Assembly: GCA_944472155.2 (NCBI GenBank)
Contig: OX235274.1
Location: 38,686,052 to 38,750,051, forward strand
Source: Trichobilharzia szidati
Lineage: Eukaryota; Platyhelminthes; Trematoda; Strigeidida; Schistosomatidae
Reading direction: 5' to 3'
Length of the DNA stretch: 64,000 bases
The translations under genes were made by a program, and so were the position numbers. Shown here piece by piece: positions 55,084-64,000 of this stretch (position 1 is the first letter of the stretch; each line of letters opens with the position of its first letter). The notes under the pieces are model-generated. The model worked only from the letters and a program-made list of their open reading frames with translations, searched no databases and was not told the origin of the DNA.

Positions 55084-55879
55084 AAATGTTTTCTCCAGTA
55101 AAAACAATTTCGTCGATAAACAGTAATTCAGGCCACTTGAATTCTTTTTTCACTTTACTGTAGTGAAGGCTGAGATTTTTCCTTAGCAGTCAATTTCCAT
55201 GATCAAATATGCTTTTGTTAGCCAACTATCCAGTAATCACAGAAGTATTTCTGCAGTAACAATAAAGTCTCTTGTTTCAATCATTAACTTTTATTTAGAA
55301 TTATCAGATACATATATTGTTTTAAAAAAAAACAGAACTTTAACAACTGAGCTTAAGTGATTTTAAACAGAGCATTACTTGCTCATTAAATAATCGATTT
55401 TCTGTCTTTTAAGAGGAGGAGATTACAAGCTGTAGCCTGTAGCACTTTATGCGTAATGAAGCGGAAATGATGCATTTTTTCTGTTTTGTTTTTGAAAACG
55501 TTTTTTTTCGACACAGTTTCCTAATTTATTTTTTCTCATTTATCTTATTGAAAGCAGCATTAACTATGTAACTAACTAACTGACTAACTGACTAACATTC
55601 ACAGTAGTTCATATTACAGCATTTCGTTTTACGATGAATTATTATTTGCGTTCCCTTAGCCGGTTGATTTAATTCCGAAGCTTTTGTCGTTCACCTTCTA
55701 GACAACATATGAAGTGAACATATTTAAATTACTCCTCAATGAATGATTTAATTGTGTCTCCTGGCAACCACTGTTGTGACTGATTGTTGTTGATTTACTT
55801 CTCTACTGATCACTTTTATTGACTTTCAGTTTGAAGTTTCTTGCCATGTTATTTGCTTTTTATTAACTGGTAAATTTTT
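55084..55879. other. Unassigned stretch
   Basis: ACTA/ACTG tetranucleotide run at about 55569-55596. Poly-A and poly-T runs. No exon. Confidence 0.5.
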
Positions 55880-56090
55880 TTATTCCTTCACGTTCCCGGT
55901 GGAACATAGGGCTTCAACCTAGAGGCTTGAAGTTTCACTAGCAGTGTTGCTAGCCTCATGCCCAACCTTTTGTCTGTACCAGCTTCATTACTGGTTTAGC
56001 GAGGTAAAGGAGTGCGTCGGCCAAGGTTCGAACCTCGGACCATGTGCATGGTCGGCGAGCGTCCTAACCGCTGTACCACCGACGCACAAC
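55880..56090 (-). mobile_element. SINE-A, full-length
   Basis: Tail CCCGGTGGAACATAGGGCTTC is a near-perfect LINE-type end. Head AAGGTTCGAACCTCGGACC and GCTGTACCACCGACGC. Confidence 0.85.
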
Positions 56091-56260
56091 TGGTAAATTT
56101 GGTCTATATTAATATGTCTGTTGACTGCTGGCTGATTCGCTTGATTACGAGGCCTCAAAAAGATTGGATATCCTCACAGTTTCATCAAAAAGTGTTCGAA
56201 CTCGAGTCGAAACACCAATAAGAAACCATCATCAAAGACTACAAGAAAAGTCTGACTCTA
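56091..56260 (+). mobile_element. PLE fragment, third lineage
   Basis: PHSFIKKCSNSSRNTNKKPSS-like relic; AGTTTCATCAAAAAGTGTT matches 22420-22500. Confidence 0.55.
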
Positions 56261-56359
56261 TAAGTATGGTTTGCTCTTCTGTTCCTGTCATAATAAGTCA
56301 ACCCTGTATACTCATACACAAGGTCAGCTCTGAATTCTGTGTACCACATCTTCATTACT

Positions 56360-57660
56360 ATTATTATTTCTATGTGGGTTCGGAGTGAAACATAGAACTT
56401 CAACAGCACATCTCCACCCTCTCCTGTTCTCTGCAGTCCTCTTGAGCTGGCTGCACAACTGCCCATAGACTCTCATTTCCTCCCCAGGTAATCTCCTCCA
56501 CGTCTTCCTTGAACCTACTCCCATCTCATGGTTCCCCATTCAGGTCCCACTAGAGCTATGGCCTGGTGCACGATATCATCCAATGGTCTCCCCAGCATAT
56601 TTTCTTCAGAAAGTGGTTTTAGGGATTTTTTCTTGGTTGTTTCGTTCCCAGGGTTTCCTTTTGTTGATCCTTTCTGACTGGCCATCTTATCTTCAGTATA
56701 GAACCAGCGAAGGCAACTATGAAAAAAATCAGCAGCAAGATTTTCGAAGTGCTTTTCGTGATTCTCCAAGTTTCTGTCTTATACAGATGAACTGACTCAA
56801 CACTGCTTTGGGAAATCCAAATTATGTTCTTTATGCTGAAAACAAACGATTTCCAGACTGATTTCAGAGTGATGAAGGTCTGACTTGGCTTTCCGACTAT
56901 AGTTTTTGACGTCGTCATTCCTCCTATCACCTGCAGTTGAAATGATACTGCCTAGATAATTAAAGGAAGTGACCTCTTTCGTATTTCTGCCGTTGGTGGT
57001 GATTGGTGCTTGTTGTTGGTTTGTCGTTATCTTTGTTACCAGTCCTTTTATGTTCACCTGATGTCCCGTCTTTGCTACTTCTGTAAACTGGTGGGCTTCG
57101 CCTGTTAGTTTTTGAGTTTTTGTGACATAAGACATTAATTGTCCGCAAGATCTAGGGTCTTCTACACCCTTCTTATCGGTTCAGCATGTTCCTGTCTTCT
57201 CTCTCCTCACAGTCTGACGCATAGTCCAGTCCACCACAATAGGAGTATTACTGGTGATAGTAGGTAGCCATAGTTTAATCCTATCTTCACTTCAAAGGCT
57301 TCTCTGAGTTTTCTGTTGTGGATCACCTGACATAAACCATTATCATGTAGCTAGTTTCTGAAGGAACTTGATAAATTTCTAGGGAACTCTTTAGTGTTGA
57401 AGTAGTTCCCAAATTATTTCACAGTCAACGCTACTGAAGGTCTTTTCAAAGTGAATGAAGTTTTGGTAGAGATTTCGCCGTCACTGTAGGCTCTGTTCGA
57501 GGATAATGCGTAGAGCTGCAATTTGATCCTCACATGATTTACTTTTTTTGAATGCATCTTGTGCTTTGACGTTTCTGTAGCGACTGAATTGATTCTCTGG
57601 GGTAGTGTTGCTAGGTGCACATCTTCAACCTTCCCTGTTTTTCCAGGGCTTAGGACCGGC
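56360..57660 (-). mobile_element. RTE-like LINE, second-longest copy
   Basis: Minus frames give VGGMTTSKTIVGKPSQTFIT, then FNYLGSIISTAGDRRNDDVK and the C-terminal RPLDDIVHQAIALVG. RT motifs lie upstream to about 57540. Tail at left is GGAGTGAAACATAGAACTTC. The right end (57590-57660) resembles the SINE-A body. Confidence 0.8.
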
Positions 57661-58644
57661 TAGAAAACCAACGAACCAGTGAATTAGGCGAGATTATTTT
57701 CATCACTGGCCAGTTTAAAAAGTTATTTGAAGAGATAATTGAACCACAGCTTAAGAAACGGAATGTGAATTATTCCAATAAAATATGATCACAGCTCGAA
57801 TAAATAACAGTTTAAGGGGAAGACGCTATTAACTACCAGACCGTGTTCTACGGAAAAATCTATATATCAGTACTCCGAACCATTGTTCAATGTCAGCATT
57901 CATTGACGAATTAATACAATAGTGGGAAAAGCATTTAGACAAATCATCTGACCTTAAATTTAAACACTGACATCGGAAAATTTACAACACTAAACAGTTA
58001 CCGATTCAGCCTTAGCTTTGTACTTTCTTCCTTTCTATTTTCGTTTGATATCACATGAAGTGATAATATTACATTCCTCTTCTTGATTTGCACACTCATG
58101 TATCAGTTGAATAAAACTTTTCAGTTGATTTTTATACAGCTATAGAGAGCAACCTTAACCTTTTCACCGCGGTCAAAATTCAGTTAAATATCATTGAATT
58201 TCGACCGAGAATATTTGGGTATTTATCTAGTGAAAGAAGTTTAAAATGTGCATTTACTTTATTCTGTGTAAGTCACCCTCAATCGATACCTAAACTCAGA
58301 ATAATTCTCCCATTAGCGTGCTTTATTTAAAAGCCTTTTTTAAGCAGCATATATATGATACCAGTCTAAAAGGGACATATTATGATGTAACCATTTTCAT
58401 CAGTTTGACAAAGAAAAGTTTGTTATACCAGTGGAGTTATTATTCTTATTACCTTTCAAATCTTGTACCATCATAAAAAGTATTACCAGTGCTTTCCATG
58501 TAGTAGGAAGTCGATCTAACCACTCCGTAGGAGTGTTAATGAAACACCTACATTATGAATAAAGCATCAACAATTGGGAGGAATATTTTCTGAGTTCCAC
58601 AGTAAAAGCAGTATGCTTGACCTAGGAATTGTGAACAAAGATCT
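57661..58644. other. Unassigned stretch
   Basis: Almost 1 kb without a recognisable feature. Confidence 0.5.
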
Positions 58645-59495
58645 TACCTTACTTGGAGGATCTGGCCTTCGCCGATGATATATGTCTGATTTCCCACAAA
58701 TCGGAAGATATGCAAGTCAAAAACAATAAGTTGGCAGAAGAAGCAATCAGAGAAGATAAGACTTCAGGTAAACATAGCGAAAACAGAGATACTGAAGATT
58801 CCTGGCCAGCATCAACAGCAACAACAACAACAGACAACAATCAGCATAAATGGAAGGAACCTGAAAGAAGCAACCTCCTTTATCTATCTAGGAAGCATCG
58901 CTTCAACTACAGGCAGAACTGATGAGGATATCAAAGCAAGGATTGGAAAAGCAAGACAAGCTTTCATTTCTCTCAAATTTCTGTGGAGGTCAACAGCACT
59001 CACCATGAAATATAAGATCCGGATTTTCAACTCCAATGTGAAGTTAGTGCTACTGTACGGATGAGAGACTTGCACTGCGCGTCATAAAAAGCACCTCAAA
59101 GAAACTACAGGCCTTCATCAACAGTTGTCTTCACGCAGTACTCAAGATCAGATGGCCAGAAAAGGTCAGCAACAGAGATCTCTGGGAGCGAACCAACCAG
59201 GAACCGATTGTGAAACAAATAGGCAAGAAGAAATGGAGATGGACCGGCCATAATTGAGGAAACCATCAAGTGACATCACTAGACAAGCCATTGCTCGAGT
59301 AGAACCCGAAAGGGAAGGGGCGAGTTGGTCGTCCATGTGAGGGTGACTTGGAGGAGGTCATGTGAAGAGGAGATGAAAGCATGTGGACAGATTTAGAGCC
59401 AGGTGAAGACTCTAGCAGAGAACCGAACGCAATGGAGACGTGTGGTTGAAGCCCTATGTTCCTCTAGGAATTAAAGGAAATAGTAATAATATAAT
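58645..59495 (+). mobile_element. RTE-like LINE, 3' part, least decayed RT motif
   Basis: DLAFADDICLISHKSEDMQ keeps the FADD catalytic pair. YLSRKHRFNYRQN follows a shift. Then TRHKKHLKETTG, KKKWRWTGHN, and the tail GAAGCCCTATGTTCC (59448-59462) with TCTAGGAATTAAAGGAAATA. Sister of 10685-11545. Confidence 0.85.
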
Positions 59496-59664
59496 ACCTT
59501 ACCAATATATAGTCTAAAGTATATTTTCACGTTGAATAATATTTTCACGACGTGGAATTATAATTATTCTAAAATTTATAATATTACGAAGAAGTAACAG
59601 CTTTGATTTTGGCATCTTCTTCATCACGTTAAACATTTATTATGTTCTCAAATAAAAACATTTT

Positions 59665-59945
59665 CGAAAGTTAGTTTGCAGGGATTTGATTTATTTCAGG
59701 TTTTATAATGGACTGAGATCAATTAGACAACCACTGAAAATCAGGAAGTGCTGGACAGCTGTTTGGTCCTAGTTTGAAACTCTTCGGCAGTACCCATCCA
59801 CTGGGATTGGAACTTAGGATTATCTGGTTAAAAAGCAAGCTCTCAGACTATTGAGCGACTGAGAACCAATTCATTGGCCCATGAATTCTAACTTCTACCA
59901 ATTCGTGATTTTAGCTCGACCGCCAACGGATGTTATTGGCGAGTA
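59665..59945 (-). mobile_element. HHR-SINE, minus copy
   Basis: Hammerhead box CCGAAGA, GAAA changed to CAAA (TTTGGTCC on plus). Head GATTGGAACTTAGGATTATC; body to about 59945. Confidence 0.7.
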
Positions 59946-60125
59946 CTTGTTCCAGTGACTGAATGGTCTACTAGCTTGGCTTGTAACCGGTAGCTCCTGT
60001 GTTCGAATCCCAGAAGGTGCGTACTGTAGATAAGTCCTAAACTAGGATGAAACAGCTAATCAGTAATCCCGGCTTTCTAATAGTTCTCTAACTGGTGTCA
60101 ATTTGTTGTCAAACACAAAAACATT
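59946..60125 (+). mobile_element. HHR-SINE, plus copy
   Basis: B box CTGTGTTCGAATCCC; hammerhead with AGGATGAAACAGC and a lost box. Faces 59665-59945. Confidence 0.7.
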
Positions 60126-60369
60126 TTTTTGATATTCTCCACTCTTAATTCCTATTGGTAGCTGCAAATCACTGACATAGACCAGTAGTGTTTTTCAGTC
60201 AGTCTGAGGTGAATTAAACAAGAAGTGACCTATGTTTTCTCGTTCTAAACAAGATGCATGAGTAGTTTCTCCCTCAGATTGATCTTAGCGGAATGAAATT
60301 AAAATAGCAGGTCGGTCACCATGAGTAGTTACGAACGCTGTTTGCTTCTCAGAAAATGTTTTCGTTTAG

Positions 60370-60562
60370 TTTCCCTTCTGGACCATCCAAAGAACGTCGT
60401 CCATGCTACAATGTGGTGGAAGATCAAATCAGTACATTCGTCCATCGCTTAATTTGAGTGACAATGTATTTAGACGTCATCCAATTAAAATAGCAGAGAG
60501 CGAATATCGTTTACATACGAAAAGGTCCCCAGTCTTCACCATAAAAGTTACCGGTACTCAAG
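60370..60562 (+). CDS. Candidate internal exon, product unrecognised
   Basis: A pyrimidine-rich acceptor (TTTTCGTTTAG) precedes 193 nt that stay open in one frame to a donor-like CAAG|GTTTGT. The frame holds LSDNVFRRHPIKIAESEYR and SPVFTIKVTGTQ. A second frame in the first 100 nt (starting ATGTTTTCG at about 60356) also reads like protein, with SGPSKERRPCYNVVEDQ, and stops at TGA near 60453. Either one frame is real, or an indel has split an older coding sequence. The region is free of the repeats seen elsewhere. I do not recognise a family. Confidence 0.3.
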
Positions 60563-61194
60563 GTTTGTTAAATTTAGTAACATTATTCCTCGTTATATTG
60601 AAGCACTTATTGGCATGAGTTAGGTTTTGTAATATACCCTTTACAACTCAGAAGATATAGTTTGAATAGTGACCACCATGATTTCTGTCGTCAAATGATA
60701 AAGTTTTATCAATTAGTACAGCGCCATAAACATACAGTTAATGGATCAACATTGGAAACAAGATCATAGCATTAGTTCAACATGCTAATAAGTTTCAAAA
60801 AGCTCGGAATACTTAAGTCAATACTTAAGTCTAGAGCAGTATGACTTTTTGTTACACAAACCAGATTGCATCTCATATGCTGCCTCTGCAGATTTTAGTA
60901 AAGACAAGTGATAAAATTCATATAACTACCTAATACTGATTTATGATATCACCTGTTCACCCATGTAGCCAGTCAGAAATCTGGTGGTGTGAACTGATTC
61001 GGTTCTCTGAGCTAAGTCAAACTCGGTCCACTGCTGATGAGATCGGCACCTGATGAGTGGAACGACGGCCCACGTATTTAGACCACTTCTATGATCAGGC
61101 CATAAGGCACTACTAGTTGACGTGAGTGGCATACAATTAACTACTCATCTTAATGGTGCAATATTCACCTCGAACCGTGGGAATTTTGATTTTA
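60563..61194. other. Unassigned stretch
   Basis: No repeat family; could be intron next to the candidate exon. Confidence 0.4.
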
Positions 61195-61430
61195 AAGTAT
61201 TGGTTTTGTAGGGATATTGTTTGGTTGTTTGGAGGATTTCATCATTGGCCGACATCAGTTAGAGAACCAGTGGAGAAACTGGGAGTACTAAACAGCTGTT
61301 TCGCCCTAGTTCGGGGCTTTTCTTCAGTACGCACCCATACTGTGACAAAACACCTGTACAGTACTCCCAAGTTTTTTAATGGTTCTCTAACTGATGTCAG
61401 CTCATGCTGAAATCCTCCAGCCATTTTGAT
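61195..61430. mobile_element. HHR-SINE pair, inverted, both headless
   Basis: Minus 3' half at 61195-61335 (hammerhead with CTGAAGA, stem II GCCCC/GGGC, GAAAC) meets a plus 3' half at 61336-61430 (GTGACAAAACACCTGTACAG). The tRNA-like heads are missing from both. Confidence 0.65.
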
Positions 61431-61785
61431 TTTAATTTATAAAACTGAGAACTAATTTGCAACTAGCTAATTTGATTAAATGATGAAATTGTTTCCTTGT
61501 AAAGTACACGTATATTGCTTACGCTTCTATGAGTTTCAAAAGGTCAGCATTTTAATGACATATTGCAGAAGTAGCACATTATTACATGAGTGCATATAAC
61601 GATGGAATTAACTTTGTATAACTTTTCTAGTGTATTTCACACACTATACACCAGAGTGATACACTAGAAACCATTAAAACCATTAGAAATAAGTTTTTTG
61701 CAAGCCAAGGGTATTTAACTGCAAGACGAATGACACGACCACTAACTTTCAACTCAATGAATAAATAAATTACTCGTATCATTAT
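61431..61785. other. Unassigned stretch
   Basis: No feature. Confidence 0.5.
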
Positions 61786-62025
61786 CAAATGCGCTAGCGG
61801 TTCAGTGGTAGACCACTCGCCAACAACGCATGTAGTCCAGGAGTTGATCCCCTCAGTGAACTCAATTCTACACCTCCCTTAGGCAGTAGTAAGCCCGACT
61901 AAAACGGAAGATTTGATGTGTGACTAGTAGTGGCATCCGGTTAAAAAAAATTAAATACCTCTTCTACTGAAACACCCTAGCTCAGGTCTGAAATCCTGCG
62001 TCTTACTAGCACCGCGAAGCAAAAA
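61786..62025 (+). mobile_element. SINE-A, diverged
   Basis: Head GCGGTTCAGTGGTAGACC and TCCAGGAGTTGATCCCC; tail GAAATCCTGCGTCTTACTAG. Confidence 0.65.
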
Positions 62026-62197
62026 GCAATTTCTGGCATGAAGTTCTGTGACTACCCTAAGTGCGATCACATATTTTGCACTCAGTACAAGAAAACTCTC
62101 AAGTATTTAAACTTCTCTGAGTTGAAAGCGTTTGCTTGCAATAATAAACAATATTGCGAAAATATTCCTTCAGACATCTATAAAACACAAAATAATT

Positions 62198-62238
62198 GAG
62201 CAAAGAATATCCTTTTTGATAATTTCCTCTTCTGGCTC
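62198..62238 (-). ncRNA. Degenerate hammerhead-like motif, left PLE terminus
   Basis: Minus-strand GAGC/GCTC stem I and stem III survive, but the box is CAGAAGA and GAAA has become AAAA. It pairs as an inverted terminus with the motif at 62866-62906. Confidence 0.4.
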
Positions 62239-62865
62239 TAAAATCACATATATATGCATGTTTATATAGATAAAATATTCTAGAATTGTAGCCATTAACA
62301 ATATTAGTGTTTTTTAAATAATGTTGATTTGTAAGGTAAGATCAGTGGAATTACAGTTCATTAGAGATGCTTAAATTATAATATTGATAATAAAGATATA
62401 GTAGCAAATAGAATATCAACTAAAATTAGGAAAATTTCACAAAAATTGAGAATCATTCAAACCTAGATGGCCATGGTAAGGATAATGTCTGAACTAGCTT
62501 CTTTTGGACACATAAGTTAGGCTTCTTAATGTGGACCCCAACGGCCTCAGCAATACATGTAACAGACGAGCTCTTAAGGCGAAGTAAAGAATTGTTAGTA
62601 TGCGGTAAATGACTTTGAAAGCCTCGTTGACATCAATCTTGTCTTCTGTATCCACAAGATGGGATAGAATTGCGCTACGAAGAGATTTCATTTGTCCTTT
62701 ACTTAACCTCTCAGGGTGATGTTCGGAAGACCGACGAGAAACACGCCTAATTTTACGGCCTGTGTAACTTACTTTACAAATCGATATTATTTAAAAAACA
62801 CTAATATTGTTAATGACTACTATTCTAGAATATTCTATGTACATAAACATATGTATATAATTGTA

Positions 62866-62906
62866 GAGCCAGAAGAGGAAATTATCGAAAAGGATATTCT
62901 TTGCTC
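62866..62906 (+). ncRNA. Hammerhead-like motif, right PLE terminus
   Basis: Stem I GAGC (62866-62869) with GCTC (62903-62906), box CAGAAGA, GAAA at 62887-62890, and stem III AAGGATATTCTT with one G-U pair. Only the conserved U of the box is missing. Confidence 0.5.
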
Positions 62907-62945
62907 AATTATTTTGTGTTTTATAAAAAATATTCTTTGAATTCA

Positions 62946-63734
62946 ATATATATTTCCATTTGGTAAGTGAAACAAACATAATCTTTCTCATCTCTTTACA
63001 GTTTATCCACAATTACATTTATTCTAATCAGGATTAAGAAAACAGTTCAAAATCAGCTTGAATATTGTTCGCTTTAGTTTAATTCCCCTGTGATAAGTGT
63101 ATTCATAATCGATATTATTCATAAAATTTAAAGTTCATACATTCCTCTATTTCTTCATACTTAATAAGATTTAACGTAATTAAAAGAAAAAATAGGTAAA
63201 GAAAATATTTGACATATAACTTTAGGTCCTTTGTTAATCTCTTCTATCATTTTCGGGGACTTTATTGGAAGTGAAGCTAAGTCATTAATAATAATAATAA
63301 TAATAACTGATGTTTGAATGTCCTAGTAAATCAATTGAATACCTAAGTTCAACTCTGGTTGACTTTAATCAAACTGAATTCTCCGGTAAAGTTAATTAAC
63401 GGCCTTCTATGATTTGAAGTTGAATGAATTCCTTTTTGCTTCTTAACCATTTGGTTAACTTTTGTTACATTTGATAGACGCTCATAACTATTATTGAATC
63501 TGATAGCTAAAGAAATGATTAACTTGTCTTTGACTTTGTTTCAATTAAATTAGTTAAAAACATTTATTATTCGTAGTATATAGCGTTTAAAGAGAATGAA
63601 TGTGTGTATCGAATTGGAAAGATGACAATTGTTTTATTTTACGGACACATTCCTACCTCATATAAATCGATTTAAAAAAGTGCATATAATTGTCCGCGAA
63701 CTATGAATTTGAACATGAAAGACAAGCGAAAATC
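62946..63734. other. Unassigned stretch
   Basis: AAT microsatellite at about 63285-63306. No other feature. Confidence 0.5.
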
Positions 63735-64000
63735 ATTATTATTTCCTTTAATTCCTGGAGGAACATAGGGCTTCTGCTGCACGTCTCCATTGCGTTTGGT
63801 TCTCTGCTAAAGTTTTCACCTGGTTCCAAGTCTGCACACATGCTTTCATCTCCTCTTCACATGACCTCCTCCAAGTCACCCTCACACTGACGACCAACTC
63901 GCCGCTTCCCTTTCGGGTTCCACTCGAGCAATAGCTTGTCTAGTGATGTCACTTGATGGCTTCCTTAGAGTATGGCCAATCCATCTCCATTTCTTCCTGC
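63735..64000 (-). mobile_element. RTE-like LINE, 3' end, continues past window
   Basis: Tail CCTGGAGGAACATAGGGCTTC, the Arg-rich end, then the GHTLRKPSSDI region as the window closes. Close to 23575-23865. Confidence 0.85.

Larger units (their letters stand above)
62150..62945 (-). mobile_element. PLE flanked by inverted hammerhead termini
   Basis: Coding tail at 62494-62691 (SAILSHLVDTEDKIDVNEAF, FKVIYRILT). Termini at 62150-62300 and 62770-62945 in opposite orientation. Aligns end to end with 34940-35740. Confidence 0.8.

Overview
The window looks like trematode nuclear DNA, most likely a Schistosoma species or a close relative. It is AT-rich and has no long open reading frames. It is packed with old, mostly broken retroelements. 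The diagnostic signs are (1) an SM-alpha-type element (tRNA-like head plus hammerhead ribozyme core, around 53430-53600) and many copies of a related tRNA-like/hammerhead repeat, (2) many Penelope-like elements (PLEs) with reverse transcriptase (RT) and GIY-YIG endonuclease remnants, and (3) RTE-like LINE fragments. I read it as an intronic or intergenic stretch; the species assignment is inference.

Host coding sequence is scarce. The best case is a 124-bp minus-strand exon at 32462-32585 with good splice sites. It encodes S3 and S4 of a voltage-gated proton channel (Hv1/HVCN1 type); the first S4 arginine position is leucine. Weaker candidate exons are at 30067-30305 (+, terminal), 60370-60562 (+) and 28762-28849 (strand uncertain). 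I recognise no other host gene.

Repeat families, named here for this annotation: HHR-SINE = tRNA-like head (A box in TGGCTCAATGG, B box in GGTTCGAACCC) followed by a hammerhead core and a 3' end near CTACAAACCAATACTTGAA, often in head-to-head pairs. SINE-A = tRNA-like head (GGTTCGATCCCC) whose 3' tail (GAAGCCCTATGTTCC) is the 3' end of the local RTE-like LINE. SINE-B = the same head with a different tail (CCATACCTGTACCA). SINE-C = another tRNA-like family (GAATAGCTCAGTGGTAA). At least three PLE lineages are present, told apart by the cysteine motif before GIY-YIG. Their terminal sequences are frequently inverted around the element, and several carry hammerhead motifs.

Layout: 1-790 PLE; 1010-2350 LINE; 2.8-10.1 kb SINEs, a foldback element at 3665-3960 and a PLE at 8.3-9.5 kb; 10.7-11.5 kb LINE; 13.9-16.6 kb two PLEs, including the longest coding copy; 17.2 kb LINE; 18.3-20.6 kb nested minus-strand PLEs; 22.0-23.1 kb PLE with a near-perfect hammerhead; 23.6-28.3 kb LINEs and SINEs; 28.7-32.6 kb the host exon candidates among SINEs, a possible solo LTR and a PLE; 33.3-37.5 kb three PLEs, one split by a LINE; 37.6-38.4 kb an inverted-repeat element; 39.9-50.9 kb PLEs, LINEs and SINEs; 52.1-52.7 kb a large palindrome of PLE sequence; 53.4 kb SM-alpha; 54-60 kb PLE, LINEs and SINEs; 62.1-62.9 kb a PLE that is a sister copy of 34.9-35.7 kb; the window ends inside a LINE. 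The families are mechanistically linked: SINE-A probably borrows the LINE machinery, and hammerhead motifs occur in both the HHR-SINEs and the PLE termini.
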